From assembly GCF_001305595.1 (NCBI RefSeq), contig NZ_CP012401.1, positions 2,305,001-2,369,000 of the forward strand: 64,000 nucleotides of DNA, in the 5' to 3' direction. This DNA comes from Azospirillum thiophilum (GTDB lineage Bacteria; Pseudomonadota; Alphaproteobacteria; Azospirillales; Azospirillaceae). The position numbers and the translations under genes are program-made. Each line of letters begins with the position of its first letter. The stretch's first letter is position 1. Under the pieces are notes generated by a model. It was not told the DNA's origin, did not search any database, and worked only from the letters and a program-made list of their open reading frames with translations. Of this stretch, positions 35,604 to 44,166 are shown in pieces.

Positions 35604-36072
35604 GGCTCTTGCTCGTCACGGTGACCATGTTGGAGGTGGGATCGACCACCGAATCGAAGACCATCGGTTCGGGTGCCGGGTCGGCATGGATCAGCGCCTC
35701 GATCCGGAAGCGCAGGGTGCGGTCGGCCGGATCGCTGTTGTCGACCATGGTCACGGCCAGATGGGCGAAGCGCGGTTCCCAGCGCCGGATCGCCGCCTCG
35801 ATCTTCGCCACCACCTCGCGCCGCCGCGATTCGGTGGCGACATTCTCCACCAGCAGGTCGTGGCAGCCATAGCCGAGGATCGAGTCCGCCAGCTCCGTCA
35901 GGTCGTCCGGCCAGCCCAGCACCCGCCGCCGGGTGTTCAGCAGGTTCTCCAGATCCCGCCGGATCGCGGCCCGCAGATGCGCGACCGTGTGCGGCCGCGG
36001 CGCCACATGCTCCGGCGTGTCGTCGAGCAGGCGGTCGAGGACCGACAGGGTGATGGACTGGTTGCTATCCAT
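35596..36072 (-). CDS. tssE: T6SS baseplate protein TssE (gp25-like)
   Basis: The 158-residue protein belongs to the GPW/gp25 family. It has a SVLDRLLDD start, VLGWPDD, a central helix and the conserved IRRWEPRF segment that contacts the sheath. TssE links the baseplate to the first TssBC ring. It precedes tssF with an 8-base overlap and is separated from tagJ by an inverted-repeat element. Confidence 0.95.
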   Translation of the reverse strand: MDSNQSITLSVLDRLLDDTPEHVAPRPHTVAHLRAAIRRDLENLLNTRRRVLGWPDDLTELADSILGYGCHDLLVENVATESRRREVVAKIEAAIRRWEPRFAHLAVTMVDNSDPADRTLRFRIEALIHADPAPEPMVFDSVVDPTSNMVTVTSKSRG

Positions 36073-36100
36073 GGGGTGGCTTTCCTATGGGTGGCCTCGC

Positions 36101-36236
36101 GGCCCCCTCCCTGACCCTCCCCCGCGATCGGACCGACCTTCGGTCGGCCGAGGCGGGAGAGGGGACTGCCGCCGAACTCCCGCAAAGCTCCTGCCCCCTC
36201 CACCGCCAAAGGCGGGGGAGGGATGGGGAGGGGGCC
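36101..36236. repeat. GC-rich inverted-repeat element, copy 2
   Basis: The element fills most of the gap between tssE and tagJ. The two 25-bp arms, beginning GGCCCCCTCCC and containing CCCTCCCCCGC, differ at three positions. The middle carries a hairpin core with GACCTTCGGTC followed by GGCCGAGGCGGGAG, similar to copy 1 in the opposite orientation. Confidence 0.8.
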
Positions 36237-36249
36237 GGTGGCAGGGACC

Positions 36250-37053
36250 TCACACCGTGCCCGAGAACTCCAGCGTCCCCAGCTGCAGCATCGGCACGCT
36301 CTCATCGCCGACCAGGAAGCAGCGCTGGCCGGTGCCGCGGACGGGGGCGTCGGGGTCGTCCGACCATTCCGTCACCCGGCCCAGCTTCACCGCCGTTTCG
36401 GCGTCGGCCGGGGCGCCGCCGTAGAGCGTCGGCAGATAGACCTCGCCGTCGGGACCGCCGCGCACCACCATGTGGGCCGGGCGCCACAGCAGGTCGCGCG
36501 GCCGTTCGGGCGCGCGGAACTCGACCAGCTCCACCGTCTCGGTGGCGATCCAGAAATACTTGCCGGTGCTGGTGTAGACCTCGAAGAAGCCGCCGGTCAG
36601 GTCGTCCAGGTCGCGGAAATCCTCGAAGGCGAGGCCGTCATGGCTGCCGGACATCGGCGGCCGCAGCTCCTCGGCCTGGGCCAGCTTGGCCACCGCGTCG
36701 GCAACCTCGCCGGCGCGCAGCGCGACCAGCGCTTCCAGATGCAGGCGCAGATGGTCGGCCGGCTGGTCGATGAATTCCGGCAGGCGGCCGTCGGCGAACA
36801 GCTGGCGCCGGGCCTGCTCGGCCCGCACCAGCTGGCGGAACAGCGCCATGGTGATGGCGACCTTCGGCTCCTGCAGGCCGATGGTGTCGAGCTGGAGGTC
36901 GGCGCGCTCCAGGTTGCCGGCGAAGCTCAGCAGCTCGGCCAGGAAGACGCGGCGGTCGAGATCGGTCGGGTTCTTCTTGATCTCGCCGTTCAGCGTGGTG
37001 ATCGCCTCGTCGAGGCGGCCCGCCTGGAACAGTTGCGCTGCGGTTTCGCTCAT
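36250..37053 (-). CDS. tagJ: T6SS accessory protein TagJ (ImpE/HsiE1)
   Basis: The 267-residue protein matches the ImpE family. It has a TPR-like helical N-terminus (LFQAGRLDEAITTLNGEIKKNPTDLDRRVFLAELL) and a C-terminal part with a FRDLDDLTGGFFEVYTSTGKYFWI segment. HsiE1 of P. aeruginosa binds an N-terminal helix of TssB and assists sheath turnover. Here it lies downstream of the second tssC gene and upstream of tssE. An inverted-repeat element follows it. Confidence 0.93.
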   Translation of the reverse strand: MSETAAQLFQAGRLDEAITTLNGEIKKNPTDLDRRVFLAELLSFAGNLERADLQLDTIGLQEPKVAITMALFRQLVRAEQARRQLFADGRLPEFIDQPADHLRLHLEALVALRAGEVADAVAKLAQAEELRPPMSGSHDGLAFEDFRDLDDLTGGFFEVYTSTGKYFWIATETVELVEFRAPERPRDLLWRPAHMVVRGGPDGEVYLPTLYGGAPADAETAVKLGRVTEWSDDPDAPVRGTGQRCFLVGDESVPMLQLGTLEFSGTV

Positions 37054-37090
37054 GATCGGTGTCTCTCCCTGGATGGAGCGGCTGAACGGG

Positions 37091-38671
37091 TCAGGCGGCC
37101 CCGCCGGTTTGTGCCAGTTCGGTCACCAGCTTGAAGGTCGAGAAGACCTGGTCGAGCTGGAAATGCGGCCGTAGATGGATGATGCACTGGTAGTTGCCGG
37201 GCTTTCCCGGGATGGCGCGGACCTGGATGCTGCCCTCGCGCAGCGGATAGCGCGCCTTCTGGTCCTGGCTGGCGTCGTCGTTGCCCAGGCAATAGCCGTG
37301 CAGCCAGCTCTGCAGGTCGCGCTCGCATTGCTCCGGCGTGACGAAGGCGCCGATGCGGTCGCGCACCATCACCTTCAGGAAATGGGCGAAGCGCGCCACG
37401 CAGAACATGTAGCGCAGCATGGCCGACAGCCGGGCGTTGGCGGTCGCCGTCGTGTTGGTGAACTGGCCGACCCGCTGCACCGACTGGTTGCCGTAGAACA
37501 CCAGATAGGGGGTGTCCTTGCAGCGGCTGACCGGGATGAATCCCAGCTCGTCGAGGTCGCGTTCCAACTGGTCGGAGATCGAGACCTCGACCGAGAATTT
37601 CTGCGCAACCTTCGCCTCGTCGGTGGCGAAGTCCGGCACCACCAGCTCGGTCACCAGCCCGCCGCTCACCACGTCGCGCTGGGCGCCGCGGATATCGGCG
37701 AACCAGCCATGCTGGAGGAAGGAGCGGATCAGCACGGTGCCGAAGGCATAGACCGCGTTGCCCCAGCAATGGTCCTCCAGCCGCAGCCCGCCGCGCCCGG
37801 CGACCAGCCGGTCGCGCTCGCTGTCCCACAGCTCCAGCGATTCCTCGCGGAAGCGGAAGCCGTGGCGGGCCTGCGGGTCGTCGCCATAGGGCTCGCGCAT
37901 CAGCACGCGCGGCAATGCCACGCCGACGAAGCGCGAATCCTCGGTTTCCTGGAAACGTTGCCAGCGCTGGTATTCGGCCTGCCGCAGCACCGTCTTCATG
38001 TCCAGCGGCAGGCCCAGCTCGTGGAAGGTCTCCAGCCCGAACAGCTCCGGCGCCGCGCCGACGATGGCGGGGGCGAAGGCGGCGGCGGCGACCTGCGCCA
38101 GCCCCTTCAGGCCGGACACGTCGTCGGTCGGCCGTTCCTTGGTCGAACGGTGCTGGACGGCATAGTCGCACAGCAGCACGCCGTAGGGGCGGCCGCCGGG
38201 CATGCCGAACTCGTCGCTGTAGACCTTGTTGAACAGCTGGCTCTGGTCGAATTCGATGGCACGTTCCTGGTCGCGGCACAGCTCCGGCCAGGTCAGGTTC
38301 AGCAGCCGCAGCTCCACCGTCTCGGCGGACTGCGCCTGCTTCACCAGCGTTCGCACCCCGCGCCACGAGCCTTCCAGCGACTGGAAGCGCTTGTGGTGCA
38401 GGATGGCGTTGACCTGGTCCGACAGCAGCGCGTCGATCGCCGCGATGTCACGGTCGAGCGCGGCGCGCAGCCGGTCCAGGCTGTCATACACGGGAAGCGT
38501 GATGCCGAACCACAGGCGGAGCGCGTCGCCCGGCCCCTTCGCCGCCAGGAAGGCGTCGAGGAGGCCGGAATCGTCGCGGCCGAGCGCCATGTCGACCGCC
38601 CGCAGGCGCAACGGCCGTTCAAGGACCGTCGCGTCGGCGTCGTCATGCAGATCGGCCGCTGCTCCACCCAT
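37091..38671 (-). CDS. Second T6SS sheath large subunit, TssC paralogue
   Basis: The 526-residue protein is a full-length TssC/VipB/EvpB family member. It is clearly diverged from the upstream TssC: it shares ILHHKRFQSLEGSWRG, a PYG-containing loop, an AAAAFAP segment and the final GSIQV-PGKPGNYQCIIHLRPHFQL region. It has an extra N-terminal stretch of about 60 residues. It lies 21 bp after tssC. Two TssC proteins also occur in Agrobacterium T6SS (TssC40/TssC41), where they function together; the division of labour here is unknown. It is not a pseudogene. Confidence 0.92.
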   Translation of the reverse strand: MGGAAADLHDDADATVLERPLRLRAVDMALGRDDSGLLDAFLAAKGPGDALRLWFGITLPVYDSLDRLRAALDRDIAAIDALLSDQVNAILHHKRFQSLEGSWRGVRTLVKQAQSAETVELRLLNLTWPELCRDQERAIEFDQSQLFNKVYSDEFGMPGGRPYGVLLCDYAVQHRSTKERPTDDVSGLKGLAQVAAAAFAPAIVGAAPELFGLETFHELGLPLDMKTVLRQAEYQRWQRFQETEDSRFVGVALPRVLMREPYGDDPQARHGFRFREESLELWDSERDRLVAGRGGLRLEDHCWGNAVYAFGTVLIRSFLQHGWFADIRGAQRDVVSGGLVTELVVPDFATDEAKVAQKFSVEVSISDQLERDLDELGFIPVSRCKDTPYLVFYGNQSVQRVGQFTNTTATANARLSAMLRYMFCVARFAHFLKVMVRDRIGAFVTPEQCERDLQSWLHGYCLGNDDASQDQKARYPLREGSIQVRAIPGKPGNYQCIIHLRPHFQLDQVFSTFKLVTELAQTGGAA

Positions 38672-38692
38672 GCGCGCGCGTCCCCGCCCTTA

Positions 38693-40186
38693 TCAGCCGG
38701 CCTGCGGGATGCGGGCGACCATGCGCATGGAGGTGGTCAGCTCCTCCATCTGCAGCCACGGGCGCATCCAGGCGACGGCGTTGTAGGAGCCGGGCTTGCC
38801 CGGGATCTCCTTCACCTGCACCGACGCCTCGGCCAGCGGGTACTTCGCCTTCATCTCCTGGCCGGCGGCCTCGTTGCCGTTGACGTAGTTCAGGATCCAG
38901 CGGTTCAGCCACGCCTCGCAGTCGCTCGCCTCCATGAAGGAGCCGATCTTGTCGCGGCCCATGATCTTCAGGTAGTGGGCGAAGCGCGAGGTCGCCATGA
39001 TGTAGGGCAGGCGGGCGGAGATCGCGGCGTTCGCGGTCGCCTCCGGCCGGTCGTACTTCTTGGCCTTCTGCGCGGTCTGGGCACCGAAGAAGACGGCGTA
39101 GTCCTGGTTCTTGTAGTGGCAGAGCGGCAGGAAGCCCAGCTTCGACAGCTCGGCCTCGCGGCGGTCGGTGATGCCGATCTCGGTCGGGCACTTGGCGTCG
39201 CTGTCGCCGTCGTCCGAGGTGAAGGTGTGGAAGGGCAGGTTCTCGACCTTGCCGCCGCCCTCGGCGCCACGGATGGCGGTGCACCAGCCATATTGCGAGA
39301 AGGCGTTGGTCAGGCGCTGGCCCATCGCGTAGGACGAGTTCATCCAGCAATAGTCGTTGTGGTGCATCGGCCGGGCGACGCCGCCCTCGTACGGGGCCTC
39401 CTCGTACTCGAACTCCTCGATCGGCTTGGTGTTGGCGCCGTAGGGCATGCGGGCCAGCACGCGCGGCATGGTCAGCGTGACGAAGCGGCTGTCGTCGCTC
39501 TCACGGAAGCTGCGCCACTTGGTGTACTCGACGCTGTCGAAGATCTTCTCCAGGTCGCGCGGCTTCGACAGCTCGGTCATGTCCTCGAAGCCGAACAGCT
39601 TCGGGCTGGCGGCCGAGATGAAGGGCGCGAAGGCGGCGGCCGCGACGTTGGAGACGCCGGTCAGCAGCTCCATGTCGTCGGGATGGTTGGTGAACTCGTA
39701 GTCGCCGATCAGCGCGCCGTACGGCTCGCCGCCGGCGATGCCGAACTCGTTCTCGTAGATCTTCTTGAACAGGTGGCTCTGGTCGAACTCGACCGCCTTG
39801 GAGATGTCCTTGTACAGGTCCTTCTTCGGGCAGTTCATGACGCGGATCTTGAGGTTCGCCCCCGTCTCCGAGTTCATGACCAGATAGTTCAGGCCGCGCC
39901 ACGATCCTTCCAGCTTCTGGAACTTCTCGTGGTGCATGATCGCGTTGAGCTGCTTGCTGATCTTGGCGTCGATCGCGGCGATCGCCTTGTTGATCGTCTG
40001 GCCCAGGTTCTTGTTGAAGGTGACCGTGCCGGCCAGCGCTTCCTGGGTCAGGGTGCGCAGCAGCTCCTGCGCACGGTCCGGCTCGGTCTGCTTGGTGGCG
40101 GCGATGGCCTGGTCGAGGATCGAGAGGCCGGTACCTTCGGCAACGGCGCCGGTGGCGCCTGCGCCCTGGGCTTGAGCGTCGCTCAT
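38693..40186 (-). CDS. tssC: T6SS contractile sheath large subunit TssC (VipB)
   Basis: The 497-residue protein is a canonical TssC. It has [70 protein letters not shown] and a terminal [27 protein letters not shown]. With TssB it forms the contracting sheath around the Hcp tube. The gene follows tssB by 4 bases, as expected for a co-translated pair. Its N-terminal linker is intact. Confidence 0.97.
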   Translation of the reverse strand: MSDAQAQGAGATGAVAEGTGLSILDQAIAATKQTEPDRAQELLRTLTQEALAGTVTFNKNLGQTINKAIAAIDAKISKQLNAIMHHEKFQKLEGSWRGLNYLVMNSETGANLKIRVMNCPKKDLYKDISKAVEFDQSHLFKKIYENEFGIAGGEPYGALIGDYEFTNHPDDMELLTGVSNVAAAAFAPFISAASPKLFGFEDMTELSKPRDLEKIFDSVEYTKWRSFRESDDSRFVTLTMPRVLARMPYGANTKPIEEFEYEEAPYEGGVARPMHHNDYCWMNSSYAMGQRLTNAFSQYGWCTAIRGAEGGGKVENLPFHTFTSDDGDSDAKCPTEIGITDRREAELSKLGFLPLCHYKNQDYAVFFGAQTAQKAKKYDRPEATANAAISARLPYIMATSRFAHYLKIMGRDKIGSFMEASDCEAWLNRWILNYVNGNEAAGQEMKAKYPLAEASVQVKEIPGKPGSYNAVAWMRPWLQMEELTTSMRMVARIPQAG

Positions 40187-40190
40187 CGGA

Positions 40191-40697
40191 TCAACCCTCC
40201 TTCTTCTCGGTGCCCAGCTCGCCGCTCAGGGCAGCCAGCTCGTCGGTGTTCTGCAGCACGCGCTCCAGCAGCCCTTCCAGCTCTTCCGAGCGGTCGGCCT
40301 TGCTCAGCAGGTCGCGCAGCTGGTTGCGGGTCTCCAGAAGCTTGCGCAGCGGCTCGACCTGCTGGACGACGCGGCCCGGCTCGAAATCCTCCATCGACTT
40401 GAAGGCGAGGTCGACCGACAGCTGGGTGCCGTCTTCGGCCAGCGTGTTGTCGACCTTCATCTTCAGGCCGGGCGTCATGCGGGCCATGACGTCGTTGAAG
40501 TTGTCGCGGTCGACCTGGATGAACTTGCGGTCCTTCAGCGGCTTCAGCGCCTCGGTCGGATCGCCCGAGAAGTCGCCGAGCACGCCCACGACGAAGGGCA
40601 GCTCCTTGACGACGGTCGCACCTTCGGTCTCGACGTCGTAGGTGATGTGGACGCGGGGCTTGCGCACGCGATCCAGCTTCTGGTGGATACTCGCCAT
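40191..40697 (-). CDS. tssB: T6SS contractile sheath small subunit TssB (VipA)
   Basis: The 168-residue protein is a typical Tss[26 protein letters not shown] at the start, [14 protein letters not shown], and the long C-terminal helix that is recognised by ClpV in many systems. It precedes tssC immediately. Length and motifs are normal. Confidence 0.97.
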   Translation of the reverse strand: MASIHQKLDRVRKPRVHITYDVETEGATVVKELPFVVGVLGDFSGDPTEALKPLKDRKFIQVDRDNFNDVMARMTPGLKMKVDNTLAEDGTQLSVDLAFKSMEDFEPGRVVQQVEPLRKLLETRNQLRDLLSKADRSEELEGLLERVLQNTDELAALSGELGTEKKEG

Positions 40698-40741
40698 GTG
40701 ATCGGACCTCCCTGCTCACGCCGTAGGATAGGCGGTGATCG

Positions 40742-41878
40742 TCAATACCCGGATTGTTCGGCCGGCGGCGGCGCCTTGGCGCCGGACGCGATGAAGAATT
40801 GCCGACGGGTTTCCTCGTCGGTGATGAGTTCCTGCAGGAGTTCCTGCAACGGCATGCGGCCGCGGCGCACCACCTCCTCCAATGTGTAGGAGATGGGGGA
40901 GTGCGGCTCCGTCTTGCGGAAGAAATCGGCGACCTGCAAGAGGACTTTGAAGCCCTCCTCGCGGGTGGCGACCGCGCCGCTGGCCTGGGCCTTCGCCGCC
41001 GCTGCCGCCATGCCGCCGCCGGAGGCGACCGGGTCGGCCGGGCCGGCAGCCGGCGCCGCTTCGGCCGGCTCGTCGCCGGAGAGCGTCGCCAGCCGGTCGC
41101 GCGCGGCGTAGTTCACGGCATCCAGCGCGGCGGTCAGCACGTTGCGGATGTTGCCGGCCGGCGGCGCGTCGTAGCCGGCCTTGTCGTAGAGGATCTTGCC
41201 CAGCGCCTCGAACGCGTCGATGGCGCCCTGGATGTCCTCGACCAGCGTCTTGAATTCCGACGCCGGGGTTTCGCGCACGCTCTGCTCGAACTGCTCCCAG
41301 GTGACGGCACCGTTGTCGATGCGCGCCTGGCGGCGCGTTTCGTCGGTGATCTTCGCCAGCTCGACCGCCTGCTCGTACTGCCAGAGCGAATAGGCGCTGT
41401 CGCCCAGCGTCAGCGGCACCTTGCGGATCGGCTGGATCAGCGTGCCGTCGGCCGATTCCCCGTTCAGGCCGGTCAGCGGGCCGACGCGGGTGGAGATGCC
41501 GTCCTCGTCGGGGGCGGGATAGAGGGTGTCCCAGAAACGCTCGACCAGGCCGCGCGCCAGGGCGAAGCCGTCGCGCAGGCCGGCATATCCCTGGGCCCGC
41601 AGCAGGGCCTCGATGAACCAGGCGGTGACCTCGAGATCCTTGGCCTGGGTGCGCAGGATCCTCGGGCTGACGTCGAGGATGGTCCGCCACTCCGGCAGAA
41701 GCCCGCCGGCATCGTCATCCACATCCATCGACCGTTCGGCCGCACGCGCGGCGCTGCGGGCATCCTTGACCGTGTAGTAATCCGCCGAAGCATTCTCGCG
41801 GAGGTCGATACCGGTTTCGGTCTCTCCCTCGATCGGCTGTAACAATTCCTCGATATCGAAAAGCTGCGGTGTCGGCAT
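40742..41878 (-). CDS. tssA: T6SS protein TssA (ImpA N-terminal domain)
   Basis: The chosen ATG (41878, MPTPQLFDIEELLQPIEGE) gives 378 residues; an upstream ATG at 41905 adds nine. The N-terminal ImpA domain (about 5-215) includes the G-D-L-R pattern (TGIDLRENASADYYTVKDARSAAR) and WRTILDVSPRIL. A flexible Ala-rich linker (about 275-310) leads to a C-terminal segment with DFFRKTEPHSPISYTLEEVVRRGRMPLQELLQELI, typical of short TssA proteins. TssA caps the growing sheath or primes the baseplate. It is the first gene of the leftward tssA-tssG operon. Confidence 0.93.
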   Translation of the reverse strand: MPTPQLFDIEELLQPIEGETETGIDLRENASADYYTVKDARSAARAAERSMDVDDDAGGLLPEWRTILDVSPRILRTQAKDLEVTAWFIEALLRAQGYAGLRDGFALARGLVERFWDTLYPAPDEDGISTRVGPLTGLNGESADGTLIQPIRKVPLTLGDSAYSLWQYEQAVELAKITDETRRQARIDNGAVTWEQFEQSVRETPASEFKTLVEDIQGAIDAFEALGKILYDKAGYDAPPAGNIRNVLTAALDAVNYAARDRLATLSGDEPAEAAPAAGPADPVASGGGMAAAAAKAQASGAVATREEGFKVLLQVADFFRKTEPHSPISYTLEEVVRRGRMPLQELLQELITDEETRRQFFIASGAKAPPPAEQSGY

Positions 41879-42156
41879 GAAGGAAAGCACCCTTTCCGCA
41901 TTCATATGACGGGAGTCGGAGCCGGCCGGCGGCGCAACCCCGATTTTGGGGTAAGCGTTCGCACCGGCAAATTGATAGCGTTACTTATGTTGGTTCGACA
42001 AGGCTATTCGTCGTGTCCGGCCCATCCGGTAGAAATATTGCATATGCGTAACAATTCAGCGGTAGTGGTAGCCCGACAAGCTTGACGAATCGAAATTGCG
42101 AATGGATGCTGCCGGTCTGACGTCGGAACGAACCCATCCGGGATTTCCCTCAAGCG
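41879..42156. promoter_or_regulatory. Divergent promoter region of the two main T6SS operons
   Basis: This 278-bp gap is AT-richer than its surroundings and separates the leftward tssA operon from the rightward PAAR-tssH-hcp-vgrG operon. It must hold promoters for both. No convincing sigma-54 site was found; on the minus strand TTGTCG and TATCAA 18 bp apart (about 41977-42006) are a weak sigma-70 candidate. Confidence 0.45.
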
Positions 42157-42477
42157 ATGACTCGCGACGCATCCAGTCCTGCGTTCTTCGGCTCCGTCGC
42201 CGAAGCCGATGCGGCAACCGGGAGTCCGGCCGCCGCGCCCGATTCCATTCCCGTTCCGGTTGAAAAGCGCGACGCCGCCGGCCGCCTGGTCGCCCGGGTC
42301 GGCATCGCCGCCGGCAGGCTTGAGGGGCTTTGCCTCTTCTATGCCGAGGATGGCGAGACGGTGGTGTCCCGGATGCTGTTCCGTGCCGGCCTTCCGGTCG
42401 TGCCGCCCCCGCCGCCGGTCATCGCCTCGCCCTTTCTGCCGGTTGCGCCGTCGGCGCCCGGCGATTCGCCGTTCTGA
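42157..42477 (+). CDS. Small MORN/YwqK-like repeat protein at the PAAR locus
   Basis: The 106-residue protein has a central segment (about 36-76) resembling a MORN or YwqK-type repeat: RDAAGRLVARVGIAAGRLEGLCLFYAEDGETVVSR with the pattern G-x-L-x-G-x-x-x-F-Y-x-x-D-G. The ends are low complexity, with a Pro-rich tail. There is no signal peptide. It lies 19 bp before the PAAR gene and likely shares its operon. Proteins with this repeat occur near contact-toxin and T6SS cargo genes, so a role with the PAAR spike or as an adaptor is conceivable. Confidence 0.6.
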   Translation: MTRDASSPAFFGSVAEADAATGSPAAAPDSIPVPVEKRDAAGRLVARVGIAAGRLEGLCLFYAEDGETVVSRMLFRAGLPVVPPPPPVIASPFLPVAPSAPGDSPF

Positions 42478-42496
42478 CCGGCCGGAGACACGGACG

Positions 42497-42880
42497 ATGC
42501 CCCCAGCCGCCCGCCTCGGCGACTTCATCAAGCAGGACACCCCGCACTGCCACGCGCCGATCCATCCGCCGGCCCTGGTGCCGACGCCGACGCCGCATCC
42601 CGGCCTGCCGCTGGCGATCATGCTGGGCAGCCCGACGGTGCTGATCGGCAAGATGCCGGCGGCGCGGCTGACCGACATCTCGGCGCCCTGCATGCTGCCG
42701 GGCTGCATCCCGGCCGGGCCGGGCATGATCTCGCAGGGGTCGGGAACGGTGCTGATCAACAATCTTCCCGCCGCGCGCATCAACGACATGACCGCCCACA
42801 CCAGCTGCGTCGCGCCGATCCCGGGGCCGGTCGGCAAGGTGATGCCGCCCGGCTGTCCGACCGTCATCATCGGCGGCTGA
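42497..42880 (+). CDS. PAAR domain protein (T6SS spike tip)
   Basis: The ATG at 42497 gives 127 residues made almost wholly of a PAAR domain. It opens PPAARLGD, has repeated PAAR-type turns (MPAARLTD, LPAARINDMTAH), conserved Gly/Pro-rich loops and a C-terminal GCPTVIIGG. PAAR proteins sharpen the VgrG trimer and can carry effectors. No C-terminal toxin extension is present here, so any cargo would have to be bound separately. The next gene starts 4 bases later. Confidence 0.92.
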   Translation: MPPAARLGDFIKQDTPHCHAPIHPPALVPTPTPHPGLPLAIMLGSPTVLIGKMPAARLTDISAPCMLPGCIPAGPGMISQGSGTVLINNLPAARINDMTAHTSCVAPIPGPVGKVMPPGCPTVIIGG

Positions 42881-42884
42881 CCGG

Positions 42885-43979
42885 ATGAAGCTCGGTCATT
42901 TCGAAGCCCTGCGCCCGGTGTGCCCGCGCTGCCTCGCCAATCGCGGCGCTGCGGTGCCGCTGGCGCCCGGCATCGTGGAGGAGGCGACCGGGGACTCCGT
43001 CCGCTGGGGCACGCTGGTATGCGGCGACCCGGCTTGCGCGATGGAGTATCCGATCATCGACGGCGCGCCGATCCTGGTGCCCGACCTGCGCGGCTGGATG
43101 GCGGCCAACGCCCATCTGCTGACCATGCGCGACGACATTCCGGCGGCGATGGAAGGGGTGCTGGGCGACGGCTTCGGCCCTGACAGCGCCTTCAACGCCA
43201 CCCGCCAGCATCTGTCCAGCTATGGCTGGGACCATTACGGCGACCTCGATCCGGACACGGCTTCCGCCGGCCCGGCGGGGGAGGCCGGGTCGGTGGTGCG
43301 CTGCCTCGCCGCGGGGCTCGACCGGCTGGGGCCGCTGCCGCAAGGACCGGCGCTCGATCTCGGCTGCGGCGCCGGGCGCACCAGCTTCGAGCTGGCGGCG
43401 CGCGGCGACGGGCTGGTGCTCGGGCTGGATCTGCACTGGCCGCTGCTGACGCTGGCGCGCCGGGTGATGGAGCGCGGCGAGGCGGTCTTCCCGCTGCGCC
43501 GCTCCGGCATCGCCTATGACCGGCGGCGGGTCGAGGCGCGCTTCGCCGCCGCCGGGCAGGTCGATTTCTGGATCGGCGACGCGCTGTTCCCGCCCTTTGC
43601 CCCGCAGGGCTTCGCCCTGGTCGCGGCGATGAACGTGCTGGATTGCGTGGCCTCGCCGCCGGCGCTGCTGCAGGCGATCGACCTGGCGGTGGCCGAGGGG
43701 GGCGGTGCGCTGCTGGCGACGCCCTTCGACTGGTCGACCCAGGCGACGCCGGTGGAGGCCTGGCTGGGCGGCCATTCCCAGCGCGGCGACGATGCCGGCC
43801 GCTGCGAGGCGATGCTGGCCCGCCTGCTGACGGCGGGGGCGCACCCGCAATCGGTCGGGCGGCTGCACGTTCATGGCGAACCGCTGGACATGCCCTGGAC
43901 GGTTCGCATGCATGACCGCGCCCTCATGCAGTACAGGACGCATCTGGTCATGATGCGCGCATTAAGCGGGAAGGAATGA
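42885..43979 (+). CDS. Methyltransferase fused to Trm112-like zinc-ribbon domain, T6SS operon
   Basis: The 364-residue protein begins with a Trm112-like domain (about 8-70) holding four cysteines (Cys13, Cys16, Cys46, Cys51) and the typical EYPIIDGAPILVPD ending. A class I SAM methyltransferase domain follows (about 145-300), with motif I LDLGCGAGRTS (157-167) and motif II VLGLDLHW. Trm112 usually activates separate methyltransferases; here it is fused. It lies directly after the PAAR gene and 187 bp before tssH, and is the second methyltransferase in this T6SS locus. Substrate unknown. Confidence 0.85.
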   Translation: MKLGHFEALRPVCPRCLANRGAAVPLAPGIVEEATGDSVRWGTLVCGDPACAMEYPIIDGAPILVPDLRGWMAANAHLLTMRDDIPAAMEGVLGDGFGPDSAFNATRQHLSSYGWDHYGDLDPDTASAGPAGEAGSVVRCLAAGLDRLGPLPQGPALDLGCGAGRTSFELAARGDGLVLGLDLHWPLLTLARRVMERGEAVFPLRRSGIAYDRRRVEARFAAAGQVDFWIGDALFPPFAPQGFALVAAMNVLDCVASPPALLQAIDLAVAEGGGALLATPFDWSTQATPVEAWLGGHSQRGDDAGRCEAMLARLLTAGAHPQSVGRLHVHGEPLDMPWTVRMHDRALMQYRTHLVMMRALSGKE

Positions 43980-44166
43980 GCATCGGACCGCCATTTCTGC
44001 GAAGCATCGCAGTGGATTTTTCCAAATGGCTTGGCCACAGTTCGACTTGCAGCCGCGGGACGAACGGACCGGCCGGTCAGGCGAACCGGATCGGGGCGAG
44101 CAGGCGTTCCGGGTGCTCTGCCCGCAACGGTTGAAGTAACAGAGGTCATACGAAGGGGGTGGAGCT

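Noticed and set aside
37091..38671. The second tssC as a pseudogene
   Set aside because: The frame is intact over 526 codons with conserved family motifs to the end.
37175..40402. Open frame of about 1075 codons on the plus strand opposite both tssC genes
   Set aside because: Shadow of the conserved sheath genes; translation is low-complexity and matches no family.
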